Shown: positions 1 through 8,044, counted from the stretch's first letter. The stretch is 33,134 bases of DNA from Nitrospira sp. (GCA_016784355.1 JADHUV010000030.1:1-33134); one strand, 5' to 3'. A program made the numbers and translations. The notes: a model not told the origin generated them from the sequence alone.

Positions 1-75
1 GAAAATTACCGTGACTTGCTATTGCAGGTGATGTATCGTATCCCCTATAAACTGAAAATTGGTAGGATTTTTATA

Positions 76-549
76 ATGAGCAGGCATCTGGAAAAGAAAA
101 TATTATGCATTTGTATAATGCTGATCATGGCGTGCATTAGCAGCTTTGATGTCCTTGCGGAATCTACCTCAACGATGAGGCTTTCGGTGACGGTGGTGGA
201 AGATTGTATTATTTCTAATGAGACCCGTACGCAGATATCGGAGTATTCTTCAGGAGCGGGCGGTGCTCAGACGGATATGAATTTTATGTGCGGTCTTGAT
301 GTGCCTTACAGTGTTGAGCTTCATGCAAACAGCAGTAAACTCTATGAAAATGTTGTGACTGAGGATGGCTTTGGTGAGCTTTTTCATGTTGAGATCACAG
401 AAGACGGGACATATAATGTGGAGAAGTGCGATTCACTTAGTGATATGCCCGTAAAGCCCGGAGCAGTGCCTGCCGCTCAGATACCTGCAATGACACCGAC
501 AGGCACTGGTATAAGGGCAGGTAATGTGGAAGTTTCGGTTAACTGGTGA
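76..549 (+). CDS. Divergent spore-coat-U-like secreted pilus subunit
   Basis: Small exported protein of 157 residues, probably a divergent subunit of the Csu-type pilus encoded here. Residues 1-28 form a signal peptide with a basic start (RHLEKK), a hydrophobic core and likely cleavage after DVLA. The mature part opens with a strand and cysteine (VTVVEDC), has a second cysteine in NFMCGLDVPYSVEL, and closes with VEVSVNW, the beta-strand ending typical of spore coat protein U (SCPU) domains. The central Arg-Met and Leu-x-Tyr-x-Leu motifs of the other subunits are missing, so it is the most divergent copy. I chose the ATG at 76 because GGTAGG lies about 9 bases upstream and the signal peptide begins there; the frame is open back to position 1 with an ATG at 16. 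It leads directly into the FecR-domain gene. Confidence 0.7.
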   Translation: MSRHLEKKILCICIMLIMACISSFDVLAESTSTMRLSVTVVEDCIISNETRTQISEYSSGAGGAQTDMNFMCGLDVPYSVELHANSSKLYENVVTEDGFGELFHVEITEDGTYNVEKCDSLSDMPVKPGAVPAAQIPAMTPTGTGIRAGNVEVSVNW

Positions 550-1229
550 TGATAATACCGGGATACACCTGTAAATTATCAGGGTGCAATGGTTTACGCC
601 TGTATATGCTTGTCTTTGCGGTTCTTATTTTTTCAGCTGTTTCTGCATCAGCACAGGAGGCGGTAGGGGTCATAGCGGCAGTAAGGGGTGAGGTTGAATT
701 ATATCGCGGCAAGGATACGCTGAAACCGGCCCGAAATGAAAAGGTTTACCTTGGTGATGTTATTGTGACAGGAGATTCAGGAAGGGTGAAGATGAACTTT
801 ATTGATGATTCCGCCATAACGGTGTTCGAGTTTTCAAACTTCAGTATTCAGGAATATGTTTATGATGCGGCAAAGAAAAAGGGATCGTCTGTTTTTAAGA
901 TAGCAGAGGGTAAATTAAAGGCCCTGGTCGGCAGGGCAGAGTTTGAGATTCATACCCCTACTGCAGTAGCCGCGGCCAGGGGGACATACTTTTTTGTAGA
1001 GATGATACGAGATGCGGCCGGTAAGCTGCTTACAAAAATATATCTGCTTGAGGGCGGACTGCTGGTTAAAAACAGTGATCCAGGTGTTCGGGGGGTGGTT
1101 AGCCTTACTGCGGGGCAGTCGACATCAGTAACTCAGGATACAGCACCGGTGATCCCGATGGGGATCGATGAAAGCCAGATGAAGGATCTTTTGAGCTGCA
1201 GGATTGTCAATGAAGGGGAAAAGGAATAA
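549..1229 (+). CDS. Exported FecR-domain protein in the pilus locus
   Basis: Predicted exported protein of about 226 residues with a FecR domain (PF04773-like). A hydrophobic segment ending SAVSASAQ near residues 20-36 looks like a signal peptide. The FecR core follows at about residues 38-150: GVIAAVRGEVELYRG, a LGDVIVTGDSGRVKM segment, and further on TPTAVAAARGTYFFVEM, which matches the usual 'TP...ArGT' signature. There is no N-terminal anti-sigma domain and no sigma factor next door, so this is not a classical FecR iron regulator. Stand-alone secreted FecR proteins are thought to bind surface polymers or act as envelope sensors. The ATG at 549 shares one base with the previous stop; a GTG at 546 is also possible. 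The next gene begins directly after its stop, so it is co-transcribed with the pilus subunits. Confidence 0.8.
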   Translation: MIIPGYTCKLSGCNGLRLYMLVFAVLIFSAVSASAQEAVGVIAAVRGEVELYRGKDTLKPARNEKVYLGDVIVTGDSGRVKMNFIDDSAITVFEFSNFSIQEYVYDAAKKKGSSVFKIAEGKLKALVGRAEFEIHTPTAVAAARGTYFFVEMIRDAAGKLLTKIYLLEGGLLVKNSDPGVRGVVSLTAGQSTSVTQDTAPVIPMGIDESQMKDLLSCRIVNEGEKE

Positions 1230-1703
1230 ATGAACAGAGCTTCAGTAGTAAAAGCAATAATTGTAATCTTGATATTTTCTGGACTCACTGTTTATACGGC
1301 AGAGGTTAGCGCTCAGGTCATAGGGTGCTCTGTTTCTGTAAGTCCTCTCAGGTTTGGAAGCATCAGGCTTCCGCTGACGCAGCCTGCTGCTGGACAGGGC
1401 AGTGTAACGGTTACGTGTGAAGAAGGACTTGGATATGAGGTTTCACTGAATCAGGGCCTTCATTATATTCACCCCATGCGTTCTGTGCAGAGGGAAGATG
1501 GTGTGGAGAGAATCGGCTATACAGTGCATCAGGATGCAAATTATCAGACATTCTGGGGTGACGGTACCCAAATGGGCCCTGTTAAGGCCGTTGTGGGAAG
1601 TGGCACACCGCAGGAAAATACTGTGTATGCAAGGTTATGGGCAATGGGTAATTTCCCGGCAGGAAGGTATACAGATTTAATGACAGTTACGGTTCAGTTT
1701 TAA
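1230..1703 (+). CDS. Csu-type pilus subunit (spore coat U domain)
   Basis: Secreted pilin-like protein of 157 residues. Residues 1-28 are a signal peptide ending EVSAQ. The mature protein shows SCPU hallmarks in order: an early cysteine (VIGCSVSVSPLRFGSI), a second cysteine in VTVTCEEGLGYEVSLNQG, a Gly-Tyr strand (RIGYTVHQD), a WGDGTQMG turn, and a C-terminal strand after GRYTDLMTVTVQF. In chaperone-usher systems the first strand is donated to the neighbouring subunit. The start follows the preceding stop without a gap, with GGGGAAAAGGAA just upstream as ribosome-binding site. It is one of six related subunits here; its place in the fibre (shaft, adaptor or tip) cannot be read from sequence. 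Confidence 0.8.
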   Translation: MNRASVVKAIIVILIFSGLTVYTAEVSAQVIGCSVSVSPLRFGSIRLPLTQPAAGQGSVTVTCEEGLGYEVSLNQGLHYIHPMRSVQREDGVERIGYTVHQDANYQTFWGDGTQMGPVKAVVGSGTPQENTVYARLWAMGNFPAGRYTDLMTVTVQF

Positions 1704-1704
1704 T

Positions 1705-1733
1705 TTGAAAACAGCTTTATTTTTTAATAGATA
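1705..1733 (+). promoter_or_regulatory. Possible sigma-70-like promoter before the second group of pilus subunits
   Basis: TTGAAA (1705-1710) and TAGATA (1728-1733) are separated by 17 bases in an AT-rich 55-base gap, followed by an AAGGAGA ribosome-binding site before the subunit gene at 1759. The -35 is good and the -10 is weak. An internal promoter would let the downstream subunits be made in larger amounts than the first three genes. Confidence 0.3.
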
Positions 1734-1758
1734 ACAATAAATAACAAGGAGACAGCAA

Positions 1759-2256
1759 ATGAAGAGTGTAATTTCAGTATTAGCAGCAGCTTTAATAGTA
1801 GTATTTGCCGGTGGATTCACAGAGGGACAGGCTCAAAGGTCCTCAACCGGACAGCTTGCTTTGAATGTTACAGTGCAGGGTTCATGTATTGTTACGGCCA
1901 GTGATGTGCAGTTTGCCCCGTATGATATTGGAGCGGCAAGTGCGGTAAACCAGAGCAGTGAGTTAAGCGTAAACTGTAATACGGGTCTGCCTTATTCCGT
2001 GGCTATTGATGGCGGTGCAAATCCAGGAAACAGCAGACGTTTAGCTGCAGCCGGAGGAAGCTTTCTTGATTATCAGTTATGTAAGGACTCTGCATGCTCT
2101 AACCCCTGGGGTGATGGAAGTTCGTTCGGTACAGCCTATGAAGGGCAGGGTACAGGTGCTGCGGACAGCGTGAGCGTATATGGGCAGATATTTGCAAACC
2201 AGTCTCCTCCCTCAGGTGATTATACAGATACAGTTACCATAACGGTCGGCTGGTAA
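1759..2256 (+). CDS. Csu-type pilus subunit (spore coat U domain)
   Basis: Secreted subunit of 165 residues and the most typical SCPU protein here. A signal peptide covers residues 1-25 (cleavage after EGQA). Then come VTVQGSCIVTASDVQFAPYD, a second cysteine in LSVNCNTGLPYSVAIDGG, the Arg turn SRRL, LDYQLCKDSACSNPWGDGS carrying the family Leu-x-Tyr-x-Leu and Trp-Gly motifs plus a cysteine pair, a GTGAADSVSVYGQIF strand, and the C-terminal GDYTDTVTITVGW. The strong match to CsuA/B-like proteins and the well-placed AAGGAGA ribosome-binding site make it the best candidate for the main shaft subunit; that assignment is inference. A 15-base gap leads to the next subunit. Confidence 0.88.
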   Translation: MKSVISVLAAALIVVFAGGFTEGQAQRSSTGQLALNVTVQGSCIVTASDVQFAPYDIGAASAVNQSSELSVNCNTGLPYSVAIDGGANPGNSRRLAAAGGSFLDYQLCKDSACSNPWGDGSSFGTAYEGQGTGAADSVSVYGQIFANQSPPSGDYTDTVTITVGW

Positions 2257-2271
2257 TAAGGAGGAATAAAA

Positions 2272-2760
2272 ATGAATAAATATATTGGACTCATTATTTT
2301 ATCAATTGCAGTAATTTTTGCAGCCGGTAATGTCAGGGCGGGTACTGCTACTGACAGCATGCCGGTTGATGTAACAATTCTGGGCGAATGCAGCGTTTCT
2401 GCAAACCCGTTACGTTTTGGCGAGTTGGCCGGAAGTCCGGACAATGCGGCAGCTGCTTCTTCAGTAGTTGTGACCTGTACCAGCGGACTTTCCTATGAAG
2501 TTTCTTTCAGTGCCGGAGATAATGCACTCAGCGAGGAAAGGAGGATGTTTAATCCTACTGCACCTGCTGGCGAGGAATATCTTTCTTACAAGTTATGTCG
2601 TGATTCCAGTTGTACCGCGCAGTGGGCCATTGGTTCGGGTTCATCTGATACTGGAAGCGGGACAGGTCAGACTGTTGATGTATTCGGCAGTATTAATGCG
2701 GGGCAGAGTTTTACAGTGGGTACATATTCAGATACGGTAACAGTAAATATTAATTATTAA
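2272..2760 (+). CDS. Csu-type pilus subunit (spore coat U domain)
   Basis: Secreted subunit of 162 residues. The signal peptide ends near residue 23 (GNVRAG). SCPU motifs follow in the usual order: VTILGECSVSANPLRFGEL, a second cysteine in VVVTCTSGLSYEVSFSAG, the Arg-Met turn (ERRMF), YLSYKLCRDSSCTAQW with a cysteine pair, GTGQTVDVFGSI, and GTYSDTVTVNINY at the C terminus. An AAGGAGG ribosome-binding site lies 15 bases after the previous stop, so it is translated from the same message as its neighbours. It resembles the 1759 subunit closely enough to be a tandem-duplication product that then diverged. Confidence 0.88.
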   Translation: MNKYIGLIILSIAVIFAAGNVRAGTATDSMPVDVTILGECSVSANPLRFGELAGSPDNAAAASSVVVTCTSGLSYEVSFSAGDNALSEERRMFNPTAPAGEEYLSYKLCRDSSCTAQWAIGSGSSDTGSGTGQTVDVFGSINAGQSFTVGTYSDTVTVNINY

Positions 2761-2780
2761 TTATTAATTTCAGGAGAATC

Positions 2781-3269
2781 ATGATGAGACAATTTTTTAC
2801 AATTATGTCAATAGCAGCAGTTTTGGTGTTTTCCGGAGGTCTTGTTTTTGGTGCTAATAATTCAGCACAGTTTGGATCAAGTGTAGAAATTGTAGGTGCA
2901 TGTTCGATAGCTGTGGATGATATATCATTTGGAACTGTTGTGAATAAACAGGAAGCCACAGCAGAGAGTGAAATAAGAGTAGATTGCACCAGTGGAATGC
3001 CTTATTCCATCGGGATTAGTAATGGAGCAAATTCTTTAGCCAGCAGGCGGATGATAAATTCTGCAAATAATACAAGACTGAACTATGAACTGCATCATAA
3101 TTCCACTCATGATAATTCCTGGGGAGATAACAATACCATGGGTACCAGGCACAATGGAACTGGAACAGGAGCAGTGGCAGCTATCCCGTATTATGGGAAA
3201 ATTCCTGCTGGACAGAATCAGGCTGCGGGTACATTTAATGATACCTTAACTGCAACTATAAACTTTTAA
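2781..3269 (+). CDS. Csu-type pilus subunit (spore coat U domain)
   Basis: Secreted subunit of 162 residues. Residues 1-24 are a signal peptide (cleavage near VFGA). Visible SCPU motifs are VEIVGACSIAVDDISFGTV, a second cysteine at VDCTSGMPYSIGISNG, SRRMINS, LNYELHHNSTHDNSWGDNN, a GTGAVAAIPYYGKI strand and the GTFNDTLTATINF ending. The cysteine pair that follows the Leu-Tyr strand in the two preceding subunits is missing. Asparagine and histidine are frequent. ATG codons at 2781 and 2784 are both usable; the AGGAGA upstream fits either. The gap to the previous gene is 20 bases. Confidence 0.86.
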   Translation: MMRQFFTIMSIAAVLVFSGGLVFGANNSAQFGSSVEIVGACSIAVDDISFGTVVNKQEATAESEIRVDCTSGMPYSIGISNGANSLASRRMINSANNTRLNYELHHNSTHDNSWGDNNTMGTRHNGTGTGAVAAIPYYGKIPAGQNQAAGTFNDTLTATINF

Positions 3270-3312
3270 CTGGATAATTAAGCAGCACTTAATTGAAAGT
3301 GGAGATGATAAC

Positions 3313-3786
3313 ATGGTTTTTTTTCGATATATCTTTTTAGTGCTTATAGTGCTGAGCGCATCCTTCGCACATGCACAGACTCAGTCTGCTTCTGCGCCTG
3401 TTAATATATCGGCTAATCTTGTCGGCCAGTGCAGCGTGGTTTCCATTGATGTCTCGATTGGTGATGTACAGGGTGATGGTGATATAAAGCCGATATCTCT
3501 GGAGATGGATTGCTCAGCAGGAGTTTCGTACACGCTAGGCATGGATGGAGGCAATAACTTTGGAAGTTGTGCCGCCGGTTCAAGGTGTATGGTTGATGCA
3601 ACAGGCGTTAATAATCTTCGTTATGACATCTGTAAAGATCCGAACTGTTCGAGTAAATTGGGTATTGCGGACACTATATCAGGCTCAGGTAATGGACCTG
3701 TGACTCTATACATTCAGGTCAATAGTGATCAGTCGGCAGTACCGGGTCAGTATAGTGATCAGATCAATTGCACCGTAGGATGGTAA
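3313..3786 (+). CDS. Csu-type pilus subunit (spore coat U domain), last before the chaperone
   Basis: Secreted subunit of 157 residues. Residues 1-21 are a signal peptide ending SFAHAQ. SCPU features: ISANLVGQCSVVSIDVSIGD, a second cysteine in LEMDCSAGVSYTLGMDGG, an extra cysteine pair around GSCAAGSRCMV, LRYDICKDPNCSS with another pair, and GQYSDQINCTVGW at the C terminus. It is the most cysteine-rich subunit of the set, which could mean extra disulfides and a special position in the fibre. The upstream GTGGAGAT serves as ribosome-binding site. It is followed by a 136-base gap before the chaperone, the longest gap inside the locus. Confidence 0.85.
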   Translation: MVFFRYIFLVLIVLSASFAHAQTQSASAPVNISANLVGQCSVVSIDVSIGDVQGDGDIKPISLEMDCSAGVSYTLGMDGGNNFGSCAAGSRCMVDATGVNNLRYDICKDPNCSSKLGIADTISGSGNGPVTLYIQVNSDQSAVPGQYSDQINCTVGW

Positions 3787-3852
3787 TAGTTTTATGTATA
3801 TAATCAAGATAGAAGGTGTGGGAACGAACTGTGTTTGCAATCTCGCTAAACT

Positions 3853-3887
3853 TGCAATTATCCGGGGCTTCGATCAAACTAATTGCA
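3853..3887. repeat. Inverted repeat between the subunit genes and the chaperone
   Basis: TGCAATTA (3853-3860) and TAATTGCA (3880-3887) form a perfect 8-base inverted repeat around a 19-base GC-richer centre, in the 136-base gap before the chaperone start at 3923. There is no T-run after it, so it is not a normal terminator. A hairpin here could lower expression of chaperone and usher relative to the abundant subunits; the role is inference. Confidence 0.35.
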
Positions 3888-3922
3888 TCAAAATCTTACA
3901 GCATTAAGATCAGGAGAAATAC

Positions 3923-4681
3923 TTGAAATTTAAATTTGTTTTCGTAATTCTAATTACCATTTTTATTTGCGCAGCAATGCATAAAGCTGCGCATGCCGGC
4001 TCATTTCGTGTACTTCCCATAAAGGTCTTTCTTGATCAGAATAATCGTATGGAGACGATGAGAATCAGGAATGAATCAGATGAGAAGGTTACGATCCAGA
4101 TCAAGACCGTTAAGTGGGACCAGGATGAAAGAGGTGTGGATGTTTATGAACCGACTAAAGACCTGATTTTTTTTCCCAGAATATTTTCGATTGAAGGCAA
4201 TGAAGAGCGTATGGTGAAGGTGGGATACCAGAAACAGCCTTCCTCTGCAGAGACAACTTACAGAATATTTATTGAGGAAATCCCTGAGACCAGTGCCGGA
4301 GCAAATCAGCCGGCTCTTAAAATGATTCTGAAAATGAGTGTGCCTGTTTTTCTGGCATCCGGCAAAACTCCTGCCAAGGCCGGAGAGATTGATAAACTGG
4401 AACTTAATGGCAATAGCTTATCCGTAAGTATCAGTAATACAGGAGCATCTTACTTTTTTGTGAAGAATATTAAAGTCACAGGGAACAAGGGCAACGGAGA
4501 GTCTTTACCCCTTCCGGATAAACATGGCTGGTACCTTCTTAAGGGGACCTCGCGCAAGTACTTATTTGACCTTCCGGAAGGGGCCTGCAATGAACTGAAG
4601 GATCTTCATGTTCAGATAGAAACCGATAATGAAGTCTTTGAAAAAATATTAAATGTTCAAAAGAGTATGTGCGAAATTTAG
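3923..4681 (+). CDS. Periplasmic pilus assembly chaperone (PapD/CsuC-like)
   Basis: Periplasmic chaperone of 252 residues that would bind pilus subunits after export, complete their fold by donating its G1 strand, and deliver them to the usher. A signal peptide covers residues 1-25 (cleavage after KAAHA). The N-terminal immunoglobulin-like domain shows FRVLPIKVFLDQ, MRIRNESDEKVTIQIKTVKW, and the family signature ERMVKVGYQ followed by TYRIFIEEIP, where the basic residue that anchors the subunit carboxylate is expected. The second domain runs from about residue 150. The start is a TTG with AGGAG seven bases upstream; no better ATG is available in frame. Its end overlaps the usher start by 29 bases, so the two are translationally coupled. 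Confidence 0.9.
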   Translation: MKFKFVFVILITIFICAAMHKAAHAGSFRVLPIKVFLDQNNRMETMRIRNESDEKVTIQIKTVKWDQDERGVDVYEPTKDLIFFPRIFSIEGNEERMVKVGYQKQPSSAETTYRIFIEEIPETSAGANQPALKMILKMSVPVFLASGKTPAKAGEIDKLELNGNSLSVSISNTGASYFFVKNIKVTGNKGNGESLPLPDKHGWYLLKGTSRKYLFDLPEGACNELKDLHVQIETDNEVFEKILNVQKSMCEI

Positions 4682-6989
4682 CCTTGCTGCTGTCTTCCTT
4701 CTTATATTAATCACGATATCCCCTGCACAGGAAGCAATGTTTGTAAGCCTGCTTCTTAATGATCAGCCCAGGGGTGAATTTTTTGTGCTTATGTCTGATG
4801 GCGGGGATTTTCTTATATCAAAAGAGGATCTTCAGGTTAATGGTATTGATCTTAAAGGCAGTGTAATTGTAGTAGAAGGCAGTTCCTACGTTTCTCTTCT
4901 TTCTCTTAAACCGGATATAGTTTTTGAGTTCAATGAAAAAACTCTGACGCTCTTGATTACTGCTGATCCTGCCATACTGGGTACAGCCACTTTTGATTTC
5001 AGTGCAAGAGTACCGTCTGATATTGATTTCCCTCAAAATGACTCTGCTTTTATAAATTACAGTGTTAATTACTTCGCGGATGACGGGTTTACATTCAGGG
5101 AATTTAATGTGCCTTTTGAGACCTCAGTCAGGTACAAAGATTATGTTGTATTTTCTAACTTTTCATTCAGTTATAAAGACGGCGGGGATGAAGAATTTGC
5201 CCGGCTTTTGACAAATGTAACCAGAGACGACAGGGTCTCTCTTGTGCGCTATACCGCAGGGGATCTGACCGCAAGTTCCGGGGAGTTAGGAGGAGGCGCA
5301 TTAGTAGCCGGATTCAGTATAACAAAGAACTATTCACTGAATCAGCACTTTGTAAGGTATCCCGGTATTAACCTGGAAGGTCTTATTTATTCCCCCTCGG
5401 ATGTCGAGATATGGCGGGATGGATCATTGCTGAAAAGGGAGAGGGTAGAGCCGGGGAAGTTTGAGTTTCTGAATATTCCGGCCACAACAGGTGCCGGTGA
5501 GGCTATTGTAGTGATACGTGATTCTTATGGGGATGAAAAACGAATTATCGTGCCCTTTTATTTCTCATCTGCACTTTTGAAAAAAGGCTTGCACGAGTTT
5601 ACCTACAATGCCGGAGTGGTGAGAGAAAATTTTGGTGAGGATGACTGGAATTATGATGCCCCGGTGTTTATTGCCTCTCATAAGTATGGAATATCGGATA
5701 AACTGACCGGCGGTTTTCGGGCCGAGATTGGAGAAGATCTTTCAAGCGGCGGCCTGACTGCAAGCTTTGCGGTGCCGGGCGCGGGGTTTCTGGATTCGGC
5801 AGTCGCGGCAAGTATTAACCATAGTAATGGGTTTGCTTATTCACTTGGGTATTCAGACAACAGCAAGGAAGCGGGCCTTTGGTGGAGAGTTACCATGCGC
5901 GGCCATACGAGAAAATACAGTAATCTGACCCTGCTGCCTGATCGTGACAGGGCGCGCACTGAGTTGGTCGGATCAGTTGGTTTTGCCAGTACAAGGGCAG
6001 GGAGTGTATCCCTGTTCTATACATCTTCGGATAATTACCTGAGTGATGATGTGAAGCGCCTTACCGCTCGATACTCAAAGGCGGTGACTCGGGATCTTTC
6101 CTTTGATATTTCTGCCTCTAATACTGAATCTGATGATACAGAAAATGAGGTGTTTGCGACCATCCGGTACTTATTCGGCAACAGTACGACCGGTAATTTA
6201 TCTGTAAGGACGGCTAAAAACGAAAATAGTGGTTCTCTTACCGTTCAGAGAACACCGCCTTCAAGGACAGGTATTGGCTATCGCGTAGTGGCAGAGCAGA
6301 GCAGTGTAAATGATGACTTCAGTCATTCTAACGATGCGGAGCTTACATATTACGGCAGTAAGGCAGTGCTTACCGGAAAGTATAGAGAATCGAATAAGGA
6401 TGAGTCTCATACACTCAGGGCCTCAGGCAGTCTTGGGTATGTAAACGGTGCTCTTCATCTTGGTCAGCCGATAAATGATAGTTTTGCGGTCGTGAAGGTA
6501 GGGAGTCTTCCGGGTGTAGAGGTTCTTCATAGTAACAGGTCAGCAGGCCGGACTGATAGAAGGGGAGAGATAATGATACCGTATCTGATATCAAATTATG
6601 ATAACAAGATCTCATTAAATGAAAAAGACATTCCGATTAATTATAGTCTCAGTACCTCAGATCAGTTTGTCTCTCCAATGTTTCGAAGCGGCACTATGCT
6701 GAAGTTTGAGGTGGCAAAGATACAATCTGTCTTCGGCTCGATTCATGTTGTGGATAAAGGACAGCGCGAACCTGCTGAGTTTTGGCATCTGGTTCTCAAA
6801 AAGGGTGATCTAAAGATAGAGTCACCGGTAGGAAGAGATGGGGAGTTTTATCTTGAAAATGTTCCTGCTGGTATGTATGAGGCAACCATCTATAACGGCG
6901 AACAGCAGTGTGAGTTCGGGTTTGAAATTCCGGAGAGTGATGAGATGTTTATCGATGTGGAGGAGTTGGACTGTCTGGTTAGTCATTAG
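4653..6989 (+). CDS. Outer-membrane usher of a Csu-type pilus
   Basis: Outer-membrane usher of 778 residues, the pore and assembly platform for the fibre (PF00577 family). After a signal peptide (residues 1-25, ending ISPAQ) the N-terminal chaperone-binding domain contains LLLNDQPRGEFFVLMSDGG and FLISKEDLQ. The long beta-barrel follows, with the plug segment around residues 245-300 (DVEIWRDGSLLKRERVEPG) and many alternating strands rich in Tyr, Ser and Asn. The C-terminal domains include GTMLKFEVAKIQSVFGSIHVV and end with a cysteine pair (QQCEFGFEIPES...LDCL) as in other ushers. Length and motifs match the archaic Csu branch. The ATG lies inside the chaperone gene; no strong ribosome-binding site is seen, consistent with coupled translation. 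Nothing downstream on this strand belongs to the locus, so the usher is its last gene. Confidence 0.92.
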   Translation: MFKRVCAKFSLAAVFLLILITISPAQEAMFVSLLLNDQPRGEFFVLMSDGGDFLISKEDLQVNGIDLKGSVIVVEGSSYVSLLSLKPDIVFEFNEKTLTLLITADPAILGTATFDFSARVPSDIDFPQNDSAFINYSVNYFADDGFTFREFNVPFETSVRYKDYVVFSNFSFSYKDGGDEEFARLLTNVTRDDRVSLVRYTAGDLTASSGELGGGALVAGFSITKNYSLNQHFVRYPGINLEGLIYSPSDVEIWRDGSLLKRERVEPGKFEFLNIPATTGAGEAIVVIRDSYGDEKRIIVPFYFSSALLKKGLHEFTYNAGVVRENFGEDDWNYDAPVFIASHKYGISDKLTGGFRAEIGEDLSSGGLTASFAVPGAGFLDSAVAASINHSNGFAYSLGYSDNSKEAGLWWRVTMRGHTRKYSNLTLLPDRDRARTELVGSVGFASTRAGSVSLFYTSSDNYLSDDVKRLTARYSKAVTRDLSFDISASNTESDDTENEVFATIRYLFGNSTTGNLSVRTAKNENSGSLTVQRTPPSRTGIGYRVVAEQSSVNDDFSHSNDAELTYYGSKAVLTGKYRESNKDESHTLRASGSLGYVNGALHLGQPINDSFAVVKVGSLPGVEVLHSNRSAGRTDRRGEIMIPYLISNYDNKISLNEKDIPINYSLSTSDQFVSPMFRSGTMLKFEVAKIQSVFGSIHVVDKGQREPAEFWHLVLKKGDLKIESPVGRDGEFYLENVPAGMYEATIYNGEQQCEFGFEIPESDEMFIDVEELDCLVSH

Positions 6990-7024
6990 TGTCACCTTTA
7001 CCCATGTCACTCTGTGAATCACCG

Positions 7025-7858
7025 TCAGAGTTTATACATCATAAGCTCCCGGGCATAGGGCGCAATCGATGATATGAATTCTTCTTGATCCATAGGAGTC
7101 ATCGGCTTAAATGATTTTGCGAATTGCACGTTTTCCTCAAGCTGCTTAATATCATCGCAGCCAATGACGACTGTTGAGACAGCCTGAGAAAGAGCGAACT
7201 CATAAAACGGCTTCATCGTGCCAATGAAAGGAAGCTGCCGAGGCAATCCCCTGAGATAGACCTTCATCCCGATCACCCCCATATGCTTTTTGTTTGCAAG
7301 GGGCACTACATCTTCAAGGAAACTCATATGTTCCGGTTCTGCAGGATTTACCGGCACAAGCACTGTATCAAACTCGAACTGAGTTATGCACTGACTAATG
7401 ATTTCCGGATTTTCATGACCGGTAACACCTATAAACCTTGTCATACCCTTTTCTTTAGCCTGCACGAAGGCCTCTATTGCGCCCCCTGGACCGAAGATTT
7501 CTTCGATGTCTTCTTTTGTCCTGACGTCATGCACCTGCCAGAGATCGATGTGGTCGGTCTTCATGATCTTCAGGGTTTCCTGCAAGTGGGTCAGCGCTCC
7601 TTCACGGTCCCGGGCATGGGACTTACTTGTTAGAAAGATTTCGCGCCTTCTTTCGTGCAGCGCCTTACCATAATAAGATTCACTCCCTGAGTATGCCCGT
7701 GCGGACTCACAGTAATTGATCCCGAGGTCCAGAGCTCGATTAATCAGGTCATAAGCCTCTTTATCGTATCCGAAAGTCCTCAAAACCCCCTCTCCGCCAA
7801 GGCCGAGAAGGGTCACATCAATTCCGGTCTTTCCTAGTTTTCTTGTTGGAATACCCAT
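7025..7858 (-). CDS. Aldo/keto reductase
   Basis: Probable NAD(P)H-dependent aldo/keto reductase of 277 residues with a TIM-barrel fold and unknown substrate. The N terminus RKLGKTGIDVTLLGLGGEGV is typical. Catalytic positions can be traced: Tyr56 in ARAYSGSE, Lys79 in FLTSKSH and His110 in DLWQVHDV. The position that is normally Asp in the 'NFFDTA' motif is Glu51 here (NYCESA), an uncommon replacement. Later motifs include RFIGVTGHENPEI and FALSQAVSTVVIGCDD (cofactor-binding region). It stands alone on the minus strand, convergent with the pilus locus and divergent from the secreted protein at 8101, so context gives no substrate. Confidence 0.88.
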   Translation of the reverse strand: MGIPTRKLGKTGIDVTLLGLGGEGVLRTFGYDKEAYDLINRALDLGINYCESARAYSGSESYYGKALHERRREIFLTSKSHARDREGALTHLQETLKIMKTDHIDLWQVHDVRTKEDIEEIFGPGGAIEAFVQAKEKGMTRFIGVTGHENPEIISQCITQFEFDTVLVPVNPAEPEHMSFLEDVVPLANKKHMGVIGMKVYLRGLPRQLPFIGTMKPFYEFALSQAVSTVVIGCDDIKQLEENVQFAKSFKPMTPMDQEEFISSIAPYARELMMYKL

Positions 7859-7910
7859 AATCAGATTTTAGCAGGAAAAGCATAGAATGCAAGAAGGGAG
7901 AACGACCATA

Positions 7911-7931
7911 AATGTGGACCCTTCACACATT
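7911..7931. repeat. Short inverted repeat in the 7859-8100 divergent gap
   Basis: AATGTG (7911-7916) and CACATT (7926-7931) flank a 9-base centre; read as a site it is TGTGG-N5-TCACA (7913-7927). It lies about 53 bases upstream of the aldo/keto reductase start and could be a regulator-binding site of Crp/Fnr type with one base less spacing than the E. coli consensus. The rest of this 242-base gap is AT-rich and holds the repeats before the 8101 gene and nothing else I can support. Confidence 0.3.
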
Positions 7932-8044
7932 TTTTCCCGTGAAACATATACCTAAGCAGACCAGTATACGTTTGTCGCAAAGGCATGATTCGGGCTTCAA
8001 TATTCATAAAAAATCACAATAATTCAGTAGAATACAAAGTATAT

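Noticed and set aside
2..31. Short open stretch ending in TGA at 29-31, possibly the tail of an upstream gene (reads KITVTCYCR)
   Set aside because: Too short to assign; it could be the end of another subunit but the ending is not the usual one.
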